Part shown: positions 1 to 9,046 of the stretch, one piece after another | Layout of the letters: each line of letters opens with the position of its first letter | How positions within the stretch are numbered: position 1 is the stretch's first letter | NCBI GenBank assembly: GCA_002706605.1 | Contig: PALT01000033.1 | Span: forward strand, 310,001 to 374,000 | Length of the DNA stretch: 64,000 bases | Reading direction: 5' to 3' | Source: Rhodovulum sp. | Lineage (GTDB): Bacteria; Pseudomonadota; Alphaproteobacteria; Rhodobacterales; Rhodobacteraceae | Made by a program: the position numbers and the translations under genes | Notes under the pieces: generated by a model | Seen by the model: the letters and a program-made list of their open reading frames with translations, nothing else | Told to the model about the DNA's origin: nothing | Database searches by the model: none

Positions 1-436
1 GGGCATGGTGAACACCTATCACGGGCTGATTATCCCGCTTATCGCATCGGCCACGGCGACGTTCTTTTTCCGTCAGTTCTTCCGCTCGGTGCCGGAAGAG
101 TTGGTTGAGGCCGCGCGCATCGACGGTGCGGGGCCGGTGCGGTTTTTCATCGATATCCTTGTGCCGCTGTCCCAAACCATGATCGCCGCGATGTTCATCA
201 TCATGTTCGTCTTTGGGTGGAACCAATACCTGTGGCCGACGATGATCACGACCGAAGAGGGGATGTTCACCCTTGTGCGGGGGATCAAACAAATCGTTCA
301 GGTGCTTGAGGGCAACCGCGTCCCCGAATTCGGTCGCGCGAACCTGTTGGCGATCATCGCCGTGGTGCCGCCCGTCCTGATCGTCGTCTTTTTCCAGAGC
401 TGGTTCGTCAAGGGCCTGACCGAGTCCGATAAATAA
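1..436 (+). CDS. ugpE: Glycerol-3-phosphate-type ABC transporter permease, C-terminal part
   Basis: This is the C-terminal 144 or so residues of an inner-membrane sugar-type ABC permease; its 5' end lies before the window. The EAA loop that contacts the ATPase is visible ([14 protein letters not shown]), followed by two hydrophobic segments (around [12 protein letters not shown] and [17 protein letters not shown]). The stretch [12 protein letters not shown] closely matches my memory of E. coli UgpE, which takes up sn-glycerol-3-phosphate and glycerophosphodiesters. The ATPase gene follows after 11 bases, so the two form one operon. Substrate is inferred from family resemblance; a different sugar-phosphate is possible. 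Confidence 0.85.
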   Translation, partial: GMVNTYHGLIIPLIASATATFFFRQFFRSVPEELVEAARIDGAGPVRFFIDILVPLSQTMIAAMFIIMFVFGWNQYLWPTMITTEEGMFTLVRGIKQIVQVLEGNRVPEFGRANLLAIIAVVPPVLIVVFFQSWFVKGLTESDK

Positions 437-447
437 GGAAGAACAAT

Positions 448-1488
448 ATGGCACAGGTGTCTTTGAACAACGTTCAAAAAGTCTATCCCAACGGGTTTCA
501 GGCCCTGCATCCCACGGGGTTTGAGGTGGCGGATGGTGAATTCGTCGTGCTGGTCGGCCCGTCGGGTTGTGGCAAGTCGACGTTGCTGCGGATGATTGCG
601 GGGCTTGAGGACATCACCGACGGCAGCCTGCATATCGGGGACCGTGTGGTGAACCACGTGGATCCAGCCGATCGGGACATCGCAATGGTGTTTCAGAACT
701 ATGCGCTCTACCCCCATATGACCGTTCGCAAGAACATTGCCTATGGTCTGCAGAACCGCAAAATCGCCAAGGATGTGATCGCGGGCAAGGTCGCGGAAGC
801 GGCAGAGATGCTGAACCTCAACGACTATCTGGATCGCAAGCCCAGCCAACTGTCCGGCGGTCAGCGTCAGCGCGTCGCGATGGGCCGTGCGATTGTGCGC
901 GACCCGTCGGTGTTCCTGTTCGACGAACCTCTGTCGAACCTCGACGCCAAACTGCGCAACCAGATGCGGGTTGAGATCAAGGCGTTGCAACGGCGGCTTG
1001 GCGTGACGTCGATCTATGTGACCCACGATCAGGTTGAGGCGATGACCATGGCCGACCGGATCATCGTGATGAACGCGGGCCGCATTGAACAGATCGGCAC
1101 CCCGTCCGAGGTGTATCACCGCCCGGCGTCGACTTTTGTGGCGTCCTTTATGGGCGCGCCGCCGATGAACATGTTGCCCGGTGTCGCCGAAAATGGCGCG
1201 GCGCATTTGTTTGACCTGCCCATCGCCGATCAGGTCGCCGCCCGTGGTGAGGTCATCGTCGGCATCCGCCCCGAGGATTTGATCCCCGACGCCACTGGTC
1301 CCTTGGCGATTGAGGTGGACCATATCGAAGACCTCGGCGCACATCGGTTGCTGCACGGCGCGCTGCGCGACGCGCGTCTGACCGTGCATGTATCCAAGGA
1401 CGTCGAGGTCGCCCATGGCCCCCTGCGTGTGGCGATCAAACCGGACGCCGTGTCGGTTTTCGATGTGACCAGCGGGGCGCGGTTGTAA
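448..1488 (+). CDS. ugpC: ABC transporter ATPase, UgpC/MalK type
   Basis: Cytoplasmic ATPase of 346 residues that would energise the upstream UgpE-type permease. Visible motifs are Walker [10 protein letters not shown] (about residues 37-45), the Q-loop, signature [14 protein letters not shown], Walker [12 protein letters not shown] and the switch histidine in YVTHDQ. After residue 235 it carries the C-terminal OB-fold regulatory region typical of MalK/UgpC proteins (GIRPEDL). The start ATG has a GGAAGAA ribosome site. Its stop overlaps the next gene by one base, suggesting translational coupling. The family is certain; glycerol-3-phosphate specificity rests on the neighbouring permease. Confidence 0.9.
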   Translation: MAQVSLNNVQKVYPNGFQALHPTGFEVADGEFVVLVGPSGCGKSTLLRMIAGLEDITDGSLHIGDRVVNHVDPADRDIAMVFQNYALYPHMTVRKNIAYGLQNRKIAKDVIAGKVAEAAEMLNLNDYLDRKPSQLSGGQRQRVAMGRAIVRDPSVFLFDEPLSNLDAKLRNQMRVEIKALQRRLGVTSIYVTHDQVEAMTMADRIIVMNAGRIEQIGTPSEVYHRPASTFVASFMGAPPMNMLPGVAENGAAHLFDLPIADQVAARGEVIVGIRPEDLIPDATGPLAIEVDHIEDLGAHRLLHGALRDARLTVHVSKDVEVAHGPLRVAIKPDAVSVFDVTSGARL

Positions 1489-2483
1489 TGGCTGTCGTGT
1501 CCGATTTGGCACCGGTTGGCGCGGCGGATCGGCAGGCCATTCTGGACGGCCCGCGCACGTCCTTGGTGCACCGCAACTGGATGTCCTCGCTGCAATGCGT
1601 GAACAATGTTCAAGTGGGCGGCACGGCATCGCGCGATACCCTGCCCGCGTCCCTGTCCGTCGTGGCGTGGAACGTCGAACGGTGTCTTTTTCCGACCGAC
1701 ACCGCCGTGCGGATTGCGCCATTTTCGCCCGACATCGTTCTGTTGTCCGAGGTCGATTGCGGCATGGCCCGCACGGGGCAACGGCATACCACCGCCGATG
1801 TCGCGGCCGAATTGGGCATGGCCTATGCGTTTGGGGTCGAGTTCTTTGAGCTGGGCCTCGGCGGCGTGACCGAGCGTGATCGCTGCACCGACGATTTCAA
1901 CGCGGATGGCTGGCACGGGAATGCGATCCTGTCCGCTGCGCCGATGCTGCGGGTAGAGATGCTGCGCCTAGACGATCACGGGCATTGGTTCGTTCTGGGC
2001 CGCGATGACGTCGATCCCGATCAGCCACGGATCGGCGGGCGCATGGCATTGATGGCGGAAATCGCGACCGAAAACGGGCCGGTTTGCGCGGTGTCCACCC
2101 ATCTGGAGAGCAACGCCAAACCCGATCACCGCGCGGAGCAGTTCGATCTGTTGATGGACCGGATCGATGCCTTTGCGCCGGATATGCCGGTGATCATCGG
2201 GGGCGATCTGAACACCGGGAACCACGTGCCGCCGGATTTCAGCTGGACCCACGAGACCCTGTTCAAACGGGCCGAGGCGCGGGGCTATGATTGGTCCCTG
2301 TCGCCCGAGGGCATGACGACCCAGCCCAGCCTGATCACGCCCCATCCCGCGCGGCAAATGCGTCTGGACTGGTTCGCAACGCGGGGTATGATGGGGCAGG
2401 CGTCCGAGATGATCGAGGCGAACGATCCAAACGGTTGCCCCCTGTCCGATCACCACGCGATCTGGTGCCGCGTTCAGATATAG
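1488..2483 (+). CDS. Endonuclease/exonuclease/phosphatase (EEP) family protein
   Basis: A 331-residue protein of the DNase I-like metal-dependent phosphodiesterase fold. Diagnostic blocks are VVAWNVERC (strand with the catalytic Asn, residue about 60), LLSEVDCGM (metal-binding Glu), VSTHLESNAKPDHRAEQ, IIGGDLNTGNH (catalytic Asp/Asn pair) and the C-terminal SDHHAIW. No signal peptide is evident. It overlaps the stop of ugpC by one base, so it is probably co-transcribed with the glycerol-3-phosphate uptake genes. A role in cleaving a glycerophosphodiester or other phosphodiester would fit, but is inference; nuclease or sphingomyelinase-like roles also occur in this fold. Confidence 0.8.
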   Translation: MAVVSDLAPVGAADRQAILDGPRTSLVHRNWMSSLQCVNNVQVGGTASRDTLPASLSVVAWNVERCLFPTDTAVRIAPFSPDIVLLSEVDCGMARTGQRHTTADVAAELGMAYAFGVEFFELGLGGVTERDRCTDDFNADGWHGNAILSAAPMLRVEMLRLDDHGHWFVLGRDDVDPDQPRIGGRMALMAEIATENGPVCAVSTHLESNAKPDHRAEQFDLLMDRIDAFAPDMPVIIGGDLNTGNHVPPDFSWTHETLFKRAEARGYDWSLSPEGMTTQPSLITPHPARQMRLDWFATRGMMGQASEMIEANDPNGCPLSDHHAIWCRVQI

Positions 2484-3133
2484 GTCAGGGCGTCCTGACG
2501 GTCCTTGCGGTCAAGGTGGGGTACGGCGTTGAACGCCTGTAGGGCCAGCGTATCCCCCGCCTTGACGAACCGATGCTGGGACGTGTGGTAGACGTGGATC
2601 AACATGTTGGCATAGCTGGGAATTTCCAGCCCCATCAAAATCCGCGCCGCCATGGCGATGACGCCCGCACTACAGACATACATCACGCGCCCGCCGGTTT
2701 GTTCGGCGTCCGCGATCATCGCGCGGATGCGAGTTTCAAAGGCGTCAAAGCTCTCGGCGGGACTGTCGATCAGACCGTCGTGCCATGCGCTTAGGACTTG
2801 GGGGACATGGGCGATGAAATCCGCGCGGGAACTTGGCCAAGCGACGGCATGGGATTTCTCCAAGGACGTCGACAGGCCGAAATAATCCATCTCGTTCAGG
2901 CGGGCATCTTGATCGAACTCGACCCCAAGCGCACCGGCAACCGCCGCCGCCGTATCGCGTTGACGGCGCAGGGTGCCCGACACGATCCGGTCAAAGTGGC
3001 GGTCGTTCTCGGCCATGAAATCACCTAGCCATGCGGCCTGTTGCGCGCCAAGCTCGCTGAGGCGATCATAGCTCTCTTCGTCCTTGGCGCCGGAATTTGC
3101 CTGACCATGCCGTACAAAGGTGATTTCGACCAT
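2474..3133 (-). CDS. Histidine phosphatase family protein
   Basis: A 219-residue phosphoglycerate-mutase-like phosphatase. The N-terminal VRHGQAN carries the catalytic RHG, with a second arginine in SGTLRRQRDTA and the C-terminal catalytic histidine region near MYVCSAGVIAMAARIL, where the usual SHG is replaced by SAG. Loss of that second histidine is notable and may reduce or change activity. The gene converges with the EEP gene and overlaps its last 10 bases tail to tail. The natural substrate cannot be told from sequence. Confidence 0.8.
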   Translation of the reverse strand: MVEITFVRHGQANSGAKDEESYDRLSELGAQQAAWLGDFMAENDRHFDRIVSGTLRRQRDTAAAVAGALGVEFDQDARLNEMDYFGLSTSLEKSHAVAWPSSRADFIAHVPQVLSAWHDGLIDSPAESFDAFETRIRAMIADAEQTGGRVMYVCSAGVIAMAARILMGLEIPSYANMLIHVYHTSQHRFVKAGDTLALQAFNAVPHLDRKDRQDALTYI

Positions 3134-3226
3134 TTTCGCCTGTCTTTCACGGGTGCCCGCCGTTTTGTGGATGGGGTATCACGGCGGGGCCTTGACCTCT
3201 AGCCGATTTCGCCGCACACCCACGCC

Positions 3227-3874
3227 ATGACACAGAAAATCGCCCTGATCACTGGTGCCTCGCGTGGGTTTGGCGCCGCTTTGGCCGAAGAGCTGGCCGC
3301 GCTGAACTGGCATGTTGTGGCCGTGGCGCGCACGACCGGCGCGCTTGAGGAACTGGATGACCGCATTCAGGCCCGTGGCGGCAATGCGACGCTGGCCCCG
3401 ATGGATGTCTGCAATATCGAGGCGATGCGCCATTTGTGCCGGTCGATTTATGACCGCTGGGGCAAGGTTGACCTGTGGGCCCACACCGCGATCCATGTGC
3501 CGCCGATGTCGCCCGCCGACCATCTGGACGCCAAGGATTGGGACAAAACCGTCGCGACCGGCGTCACCGTTCCGGGGCAGTTGATCCCGTTTGTGTCGCC
3601 CCTGTTGCGCGCGTCGGGCGCCGGTGTGGCCGTGCATGTGGATGACCCGAACGCGGGCAAGTTCCTTGGGGCCTATGCCGCCGCGAAATCCGCACAGCGG
3701 ACCCTGTTCGCGTCATGGGCGGCCGAGAACCAAACGATCGCGGATCTGGACGTGCGCACGTTTACGCCTGCCCCGATGGCGACCGCCACCCGCGCCCGTT
3801 TCTACCCGGGTGAGGATCGCGCGCCGCTGGCCCATCCCACGGATGAGGCAAAAAGGTTGATCTCGACCCTTTAA
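3227..3874 (+). CDS. Short-chain dehydrogenase/reductase (SDR)
   Basis: A 215-residue Rossmann-fold oxidoreductase. The cofactor loop TGASRGFG (residues 9-16) and the catalytic YAAAK (Tyr-x3-Lys, near residue 151) are intact. It is on the short side for a classical SDR (about 250 residues), ending soon after the catalytic helix with a reduced C-terminal substrate-binding part. Arg residues after the second strand (VARTTG) suggest NADP(H) preference. It diverges from the histidine phosphatase gene with about 90 bases between them. No neighbouring pathway gene indicates a substrate. Confidence 0.8.
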   Translation: MTQKIALITGASRGFGAALAEELAALNWHVVAVARTTGALEELDDRIQARGGNATLAPMDVCNIEAMRHLCRSIYDRWGKVDLWAHTAIHVPPMSPADHLDAKDWDKTVATGVTVPGQLIPFVSPLLRASGAGVAVHVDDPNAGKFLGAYAAAKSAQRTLFASWAAENQTIADLDVRTFTPAPMATATRARFYPGEDRAPLAHPTDEAKRLISTL

Positions 3875-3956
3875 CGCAACGGTTGCGTGCCGCTTTGCTT
3901 GCCGATGGCCGGTCCCTCTACTATTGAAGAGGAAACAGGCCAGAGCAGGTGGGATC

Positions 3957-4742
3957 ATGCGTATTCTTGTAACGAACGACGACGGTATCAACGCACCGGG
4001 TCTAAAGATTGCGCAACAGATCGCCCACGACATCGCCGGACCCGAGGGTGAGGTCTGGACCGTCGCGCCCGCGTTTGAACAATCGGGCGTTGGGCACAAG
4101 ATTTCCTATACCCATCCGTTCATGATTGATCAGCAGGGGCCACGTACCTTTGCCGCCGAAGGTGCCCCCGCCGATTGCGTGTTGGCCGGTGTGAACCACG
4201 TTCTGGCGGGGCAAAAGATCGACCTCGTGCTGTCGGGCGTGAACCGTGGCAATAACGCGGGTGAAAACACGCTCTATTCCGGTACTCTGGGCGCGGCGAT
4301 GGAGGGCGCGTTGCAAGGCATCCCCGCCATCGCCCTGTCGCAATTTATCGGCCCCAAGAACCGTGAGGCCGAGACGCTGTTCTCTGCCGCCGCCGAACAC
4401 GGGACGGCGACCGTGCGCGCGCTGCTGGACAAGGGGTTGTGGGACGGGTCGGGTTACCGCGTGTTCTATAACGTCAACTTTCCGCCTGTTCAGGCCGCTG
4501 ATGTGCGCGGGATGCAGGTCACGACCCAAGGCTATCGCGCCGACGGGTTTTTCGGGGTGGAGCCGCACACCTCGCCCTCGGGTCGTAAGTATCTGTGGAT
4601 CAAGGGCGGGAACCAACATATCGCGACCGAACCGGGGACGGATGTGGCCGCGTGTTTGGATGGTTACACCTCGATCACACCGATGCGCGCCAATCTGACG
4701 GCGGGTGACGCGGTCGCGTGGTTGAAAGAACAGCTTGAATGA
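3957..4742 (+). CDS. surE: 5'/3'-nucleotidase SurE
   Basis: A 261-residue metal-dependent nucleoside monophosphatase. The N-terminus [11 protein letters not shown] is the family hallmark with the two metal-binding aspartates; [28 protein letters not shown] is the second signature. I chose the ATG at 3957 rather than an in-frame TTG at 3924, because the conserved strand begins immediately at it. Its last four bases overlap pcm (ATGA), the classical surE-pcm arrangement linked to stationary-phase survival and protein repair. Confidence 0.95.
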   Translation: MRILVTNDDGINAPGLKIAQQIAHDIAGPEGEVWTVAPAFEQSGVGHKISYTHPFMIDQQGPRTFAAEGAPADCVLAGVNHVLAGQKIDLVLSGVNRGNNAGENTLYSGTLGAAMEGALQGIPAIALSQFIGPKNREAETLFSAAAEHGTATVRALLDKGLWDGSGYRVFYNVNFPPVQAADVRGMQVTTQGYRADGFFGVEPHTSPSGRKYLWIKGGNQHIATEPGTDVAACLDGYTSITPMRANLTAGDAVAWLKEQLE

Positions 4743-5380
4743 GTGACGCCGAACGCAAAATGCAGTTTCTGTTCGCGCTCCGGTCCAAGGGCGTGACGGA
4801 TAGCCGTGTTTTGACGGCGATGGAGCGGATAGACCGCCGCGATTTCGTGCGCGGGGGCCTGTTCTCTAATCGTGCGGAAGAGGACATGCCGCTGCCCATC
4901 GCGTGCGGCCAAACGATCAGCCAGCCCTCGGTCGTCGGTGTGATGACGCAGGCGTTGCAGGTCAATCCCCGCGACAAGGTGCTAGAGGTCGGGACCGGCT
5001 CGGGCTATCAGGCCGCGATCCTCAGCCATCTGGCGCGGCGCGTTTACACGGTGGAACGGCACCGTCGGCTGGTTCTTGCCGCGCAAAAGCAATTCGACCG
5101 CCTACAGTTGACGAACGTCACTGCGATGTTAGGGGACGGATCGCACGGCCTGCCCGATATTGCGCCGTTTGACCGCATAATTGTGACCGCCGCCGCCGAG
5201 GACCCGCCGGGGCCCCTCTTGGCCCAATTGCGGATCGGGGGTATCATGGTGGTACCCGTCGGTCAGTCGGACGCGGTGCAAAGCCTGATCAAGGTGACCC
5301 GCACCGAGGACGGGTTAGAGTATGACGAACTGCGACCTGTGCGCTTTGTGCCGCTGGTCGAAGGTATTGGAAAAGAGTGA
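4739..5380 (+). CDS. pcm: Protein-L-isoaspartate O-methyltransferase
   Basis: A 213-residue SAM-dependent enzyme that methylates L-isoaspartyl residues in aged proteins to start their repair. The sequence shows the substrate-binding [15 protein letters not shown] block and the SAM motif [16 protein letters not shown] (about residues 79-94), followed by VYTVERH and the post-motif [10 protein letters not shown]. It overlaps surE by four bases and is followed after 48 bases by a NlpD-like lipoprotein, so the surE-pcm-nlpD order of many proteobacteria is preserved, without rpoS here. Confidence 0.95.
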   Translation: MSDAERKMQFLFALRSKGVTDSRVLTAMERIDRRDFVRGGLFSNRAEEDMPLPIACGQTISQPSVVGVMTQALQVNPRDKVLEVGTGSGYQAAILSHLARRVYTVERHRRLVLAAQKQFDRLQLTNVTAMLGDGSHGLPDIAPFDRIIVTAAAEDPPGPLLAQLRIGGIMVVPVGQSDAVQSLIKVTRTEDGLEYDELRPVRFVPLVEGIGKE

Positions 5381-5428
5381 TCCCGAGTAGGTCCGGGCAA
5401 ACACGGACCACCGATTGAGGAGAGAGCC

Positions 5429-6565
5429 ATGGCGCCCCTGCGTGCAACGATTATGATTTGCTCGGCCCTTGCGCTTGCCGCGTGTGACGATTTCGACATC
5501 GACCTGCGCCCCGGTGCGGCGAATACGTCCAGCGCGGTGCAAACGGCGACGTCGCCGCGGCCCGAACCCGATGCGAACGGGATCATCACCTATCCGAACT
5601 ATCAGGTGGCTGTCGCCCGTCGTGGTGACACGGTCATGGATGTGGCCGAACGTGTCGGCCTGACGCCCGAGGAACTGGCGACCTTCAACGGTATCCGCCC
5701 CGCCGATAGCCTGCGCGAGGGTGAAATCCTTGCCCTGCCGCGCACCGTAGGCACGCCTGCCGATGACACGATCGACATCACCACCATCGCCGGTGGCGCG
5801 ATTGAACGTGCCGAAGGTCAGGGGCAGGTCGGTGCGATCACGCCGGTAGAGACCACCGTCATCACCGATCAACCCGAACCGATCCGCCATCAGGTCGTGC
5901 GCGGCGAAACCGCCTATTCCATCGCGCGTCTCTATGATGTGTCGGTGACGTCGCTGGCCGAATGGAACGGGCTTGGCCCCGATCTGGCGGTGCGCGAGGG
6001 GCAATACCTGTTGATCCCCGTGGCCGTAGACGGATTCAGTTCGTCCGAGGCCGCCGCGCCCGTCGTTGTTGCCGATGCGTCCGAGCCTGGCGGGACAAGT
6101 ATCGCGCCGCCCCCGCCCAGTGCGTCGACCCCGCTGCCTGCCGATGACACCGCCGCCGCCGCCGAGGTGATCACGCCCGAGTCCCCCGATCTGGCGGCCG
6201 AGCAAACCGTGACCGCCGCACAGATGGCCTTCCCCGTGAACGGCAGCATCATCCGCGAATACGCCAAGGGCAGCAATGAGGGCATCGACATCTCGGCCCC
6301 CGTCGGTACCGCCGTCAAAGCCGCCGCCGCAGGCACGGTCGCCGCGATCACCCGTGACACCGATCAGGTGCCGATTCTTGTGATCCGCCACGATGGTGAT
6401 TTGCTGACGGTTTATGCCAATATCGACGCGATCACCGTGGAAAAAGGTGACACCGTTGCCCGTGGCCAGACCGTCGCCAAGGTTCGCGCCAGCGACCCGT
6501 CCTTCCTGCATTTTGAGGTCCGCGACGGGTTTGAGAGCGTCGATCCCATCGACTATCTGCAATAA
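5429..6565 (+). CDS. NlpD-like lipoprotein with two LysM domains and degenerate M23 domain
   Basis: A 378-residue envelope protein. Residues 1-19 form a lipoprotein signal ending in LALAAC (Cys19). Two LysM peptidoglycan-binding repeats follow at about 50-95 and 150-195, then a Pro/Ala/Thr-rich linker, then an M23 (LytM) domain from about 265 to the end. The zinc ligands of active M23 enzymes are not all present: the expected HxxxD reads NEGID and the HxH reads HFE. This is like NlpD and EnvC, which activate amidases at the septum rather than cutting cell wall themselves. Location after surE-pcm supports an NlpD ortholog. Confidence 0.85.
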   Translation: MAPLRATIMICSALALAACDDFDIDLRPGAANTSSAVQTATSPRPEPDANGIITYPNYQVAVARRGDTVMDVAERVGLTPEELATFNGIRPADSLREGEILALPRTVGTPADDTIDITTIAGGAIERAEGQGQVGAITPVETTVITDQPEPIRHQVVRGETAYSIARLYDVSVTSLAEWNGLGPDLAVREGQYLLIPVAVDGFSSSEAAAPVVVADASEPGGTSIAPPPPSASTPLPADDTAAAAEVITPESPDLAAEQTVTAAQMAFPVNGSIIREYAKGSNEGIDISAPVGTAVKAAAAGTVAAITRDTDQVPILVIRHDGDLLTVYANIDAITVEKGDTVARGQTVAKVRASDPSFLHFEVRDGFESVDPIDYLQ

Positions 6566-6573
6566 TCCGCGCG

Positions 6574-6921
6574 ATGAAACTGCTGGATAACGTCATCTCG
6601 GACCGAGGTTCCAAATACTCGGTCTCGGGCGGGCCCGTCACGTCGCGGGCCGAGGTGGACGCCTTCCTGAAGGATCTGAAAAAGAACAAGAAATTCGCCA
6701 AGGCCACCCATAACACATGGGCGGTTTTGCTGCCTGATGGGCCGCTCAAGGCCGATGATGGCGAGGCGGGCGCGGGCAATGTGATCCTGCGGATGCTGGA
6801 ACGCGAGGGCGTTGAAAACCACGTCATCGTCGTGACCCGCTGGTTCGGGGGCAAACACCTTGGCGGGGACCGGTTCCGCCATGTGGCCGAGGCCGTGCGC
6901 CTCTACCTTGCCGACGCCTGA
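6574..6921 (+). CDS. IMPACT/UPF0029-family protein, short form
   Basis: A 115-residue protein matching the UPF0029 (IMPACT N-terminal) domain: KKNKKFAKATHNTWAV near residue 40, DDGEAGAGNVILRMLE, and VVTRWFGGKHLGGDRFRHV near residue 90. The last block looks more like the eukaryotic IMPACT form than E. coli YigZ, and the C-terminal ferredoxin-like domain of YigZ is absent. It starts eight bases after the NlpD-like gene. In eukaryotes IMPACT modulates GCN2 signalling; the bacterial role is not established, possibly linked to ribosomes or stress. Confidence 0.75.
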   Translation: MKLLDNVISDRGSKYSVSGGPVTSRAEVDAFLKDLKKNKKFAKATHNTWAVLLPDGPLKADDGEAGAGNVILRMLEREGVENHVIVVTRWFGGKHLGGDRFRHVAEAVRLYLADA

Positions 6922-6995
6922 TCCCACTTTGACACCGATCAAAGACCGCCACGCGCGCCGGTTGCATAGTCTCCCCGCAACACAGGAGGCACCCG

Positions 6996-7271
6996 ATGAA
7001 ACCGCTTGGCAAACCCATCGACCATTATTGGAAGGTTCAGGACATGGCCAAGGCCACCGGCACCGATCTGGTCGCCGCATGGCAGGACGGTCGCATCGGC
7101 GAACAGGAATGGGCGGGCATGGTCGAACGGTGCCGCGCGTGCCAATGGGTCGACGGCTGTAAACGCTGGCTGGATCAGCACGGTGACGGCAATGCCGAAC
7201 CGCCCGTCGATTGCGTCAATCACCGCCGGTTTGAACACCTGCGCGCCACGGGCCACGCCCCGAACAGTTGA
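6996..7271 (+). CDS. DUF6455-type small Cys-rich protein
   Basis: A 91-residue soluble protein with the cysteine pattern CRACQWVDGCKRWL around residues 46-59 and another Cys in VDCVNHRRF near residue 76. This pattern and the WxxGRIxxxEWAxMVxRC helix match the DUF6455 family found in roseobacters. The four cysteines could bind a metal or an iron-sulfur cluster, which is inference. The start ATG has an AGGAGG site six to eight bases upstream. It sits 74 bases after the IMPACT-type gene and just before dgkA; function is unknown. Confidence 0.65.
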   Translation: MKPLGKPIDHYWKVQDMAKATGTDLVAAWQDGRIGEQEWAGMVERCRACQWVDGCKRWLDQHGDGNAEPPVDCVNHRRFEHLRATGHAPNS

Positions 7272-7302
7272 CGCGCCCACCCCGCGCCGCCACGATGCGC
7301 GG

Positions 7303-7653
7303 ATGGCAGAGTTTCTTCGTCGCCTCAAATGGCGCTGTATCTGGAGCATGGCGGGCCTGCGGGACACGTGGGCGGGCGAGCATTCGTTCCGATCTTGGGT
7401 CTGGGCGAATGTGGTGTCGGCGATTGCCGCGTTCCTGTTGCCGCTGACGGGTGGCGAACGCGCGCTGATCCTGTCCCTTGGGGTGATGGTTCTGGCGCTG
7501 GAACTGATCAACACCGCGATAGAGCGCACGGTCGACCGCATTTCCATGGATCACGACGATCTGGGCCGTCAGGCCAAAGACGCAGGCAGCGCCGGCGTCG
7601 CCACAGCCGCCATCGCAACGGGCGTGGCATGGGTGGTGATTTTGGTGGGTTAG
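7303..7653 (+). CDS. dgkA: Diacylglycerol kinase
   Basis: A 116-residue inner-membrane enzyme that phosphorylates diacylglycerol to phosphatidic acid, recycling lipid from periplasmic glucan synthesis. Three membrane segments are seen, and the family core LALELINTAIERTVDRIS (residues about 65-82) holds the catalytic Glu. ATG 7303 is chosen because the frame upstream is a shadow of the DUF6455 gene and lacks family similarity; length then fits the usual 115-125 residues. Its stop overlaps the end of the opposing membrane-protein gene by four bases. Confidence 0.9.
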   Translation: MAEFLRRLKWRCIWSMAGLRDTWAGEHSFRSWVWANVVSAIAAFLLPLTGGERALILSLGVMVLALELINTAIERTVDRISMDHDDLGRQAKDAGSAGVATAAIATGVAWVVILVG

Positions 7654-7979
7654 TGCTTTTCAGCATCCCCTACCAACCAAAGCACGAACGCGGCGGCGAT
7701 GGGTGATGCTACCAGTCCGAACAAAAACCATCCCAAAGGGTCCCTGTTACGAACACGCGCCATGTCTATTGGAAGCGTGATTAGGAGGTAGCACACGTAG
7801 AGGCCGATAATGGCACCGACGAGACCTGTTATTGGCCCCAAAAGTCCAAGTGAAGTACCTTCCACAATTCTGACCCAACTAGATGAACCTTGCCTAGACT
7901 TATTCAGTAGCCAGCTGGGATGCAATTTCTGATTGAAGTTCCCATCCGTCTTGCCTGAAAAGGCGAGCGCCACCTTCAC
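7650..7979 (-). CDS. Small membrane protein, unknown function
   Basis: A possible 109-residue protein with two membrane segments, about residues 44-70 (LGLLGPITGLVGAIIGLYVCYLLI) and 83-104 (GWFLFGLVASPIAAAFVLWLV). The phrase RNRDPLGWFLFGLVASP resembles short two-helix bacterial membrane proteins with an 'NP-G-WFL-G' core. Its DNA looks AT-richer than the neighbours and it lies in a gap between dgkA and a regulator, so it may be acquired. The N-terminal 40 residues are polar and the start is uncertain. No function can be assigned. Confidence 0.5.
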   Translation of the reverse strand: MKVALAFSGKTDGNFNQKLHPSWLLNKSRQGSSSWVRIVEGTSLGLLGPITGLVGAIIGLYVCYLLITLPIDMARVRNRDPLGWFLFGLVASPIAAAFVLWLVGDAEKH

Positions 7980-8026
7980 ATTGCAGGATCAACCGTTCGG
8001 TGTTCTCATCGCTAAACTGGCTGCCA

Positions 8027-8764
8027 TCATGCCGGTGTGCTGGCGTTCCAGAGCATTTCGAACAGCATGGATTGCAGGTCGGCGAATTCGCGGCTTTCGA
8101 TGATCACGCCATAGTTTTCCTTGCGGGATGAGATGATCGCGACCTTGTTGTCGTAGACGTATTGCGTCATCGACAGCAGCAGTTCCTCGGGGGCAAAGCG
8201 GAGGTCACGGCGTTCATCCGCGCTACGCGGCCAGATTTGCTCGCTGTCCTTCTCGCGCGAGCGGACCACGCGCAGGGAGATGCCGCGCTCAAGCCGTTCG
8301 GTGATCAGTTGGTCCATCACCTCAATTCCGGGGATCGTCATCAGTTCATCCATCGACAGGATGCCGCACAACCGTCCCGACGTGCAGGTCAGCGTGTCCC
8401 ACAGCACCTTTTTGATGCCGTCCACGCCCTCATAGAAATGGATTTGCGGTTTGCCCGCCGCAAGGTTGTACATGGACCGCAGGTGGGGCAGCAGGTCCTC
8501 GGCCACCTTGCGGCGTTGTTCCATCTGTTGGAGCAGGGCGATCGGGTCCTCGACGCGCACCATGCGGCGTGTCCCGACGTCGCGCAGTTGCAACAGGCCC
8601 TCTTTCTCCAGTTTCTCGGCCAGATCATAGCCTGTGGTGCGCCGCACGCCCGAGCGTTCCGCGACCTCGTTGATGCTGGCCTCACCCAGATCGAGGGCGG
8701 CCATGTAGAACTGATAGGTTTTGCCGGTGATGCCGAGGCGGTGGAGTTGGGATTCGATGCTCAT
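8027..8764 (-). CDS. TrmB-like helix-turn-helix transcriptional regulator
   Basis: A 245-residue regulator. Residues 1-75 form a winged HTH of the TrmB type (LGITGKTYQFYMAALDLGEASINEVAERSGVRRTTGYDLAEKLEKEGLL), followed by a C-terminal ligand/effector-like domain (PQIHFYEGVDGIKKVLWDTL). ATG 8764 is preferred over one 69 bases upstream because the HTH begins directly after it and the longer N-terminus is low-complexity. It is transcribed away from the liv-type operon across a 282-base AT-rich intergenic region, so it probably regulates that operon. The effector is unknown. Confidence 0.8.
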   Translation of the reverse strand: MSIESQLHRLGITGKTYQFYMAALDLGEASINEVAERSGVRRTTGYDLAEKLEKEGLLQLRDVGTRRMVRVEDPIALLQQMEQRRKVAEDLLPHLRSMYNLAAGKPQIHFYEGVDGIKKVLWDTLTCTSGRLCGILSMDELMTIPGIEVMDQLITERLERGISLRVVRSREKDSEQIWPRSADERRDLRFAPEELLLSMTQYVYDNKVAIISSRKENYGVIIESREFADLQSMLFEMLWNASTPA

Positions 8765-9046
8765 GTCGGATTCTTGTGCAGGATGACGGGGAGATGTTGT
8801 CGGAAAAAATAGACAACTTGCGGAAAAGCACAATTATTAATCGCAGTATTTTGATGATGTGGGCGAAAGTATCAGAACAATAGCGGAATATATGGCGAAC
8901 AAATGCGGATTTTAGCTGTCGAAAACTTTCGAAACTTTGGCGGTTTTCGCAAATTCTGTTGCCGGAAAATTTTGACAGTGTTTCCCTTGATGCAGGTCGA
9001 GACCACTCCTTGACCGCCTCAAATCCGTTCGCAAAAGGAATTCCAC
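8765..9046. promoter_or_regulatory. Divergent intergenic region between regulator and liv-type operon
   Basis: This 282-base gap is clearly AT-richer than the genes beside it and must hold the start signals of both divergent units. An AAAAGGAATT ribosome site precedes the binding-protein ATG at 9047. I could not pick out a confident operator or -35/-10 pair. Short repeats of the GAAAACTTTCGAAACTTTGG kind near 8918-8940 (a TTTCGAAA-like core) are candidate regulator sites only. Confidence 0.4.

Noticed and set aside
298-1722. 474-residue open frame on the minus strand
   Set aside because: Antisense to ugpC and neighbours; His/Arg-rich shadow translation with no recognisable domain.
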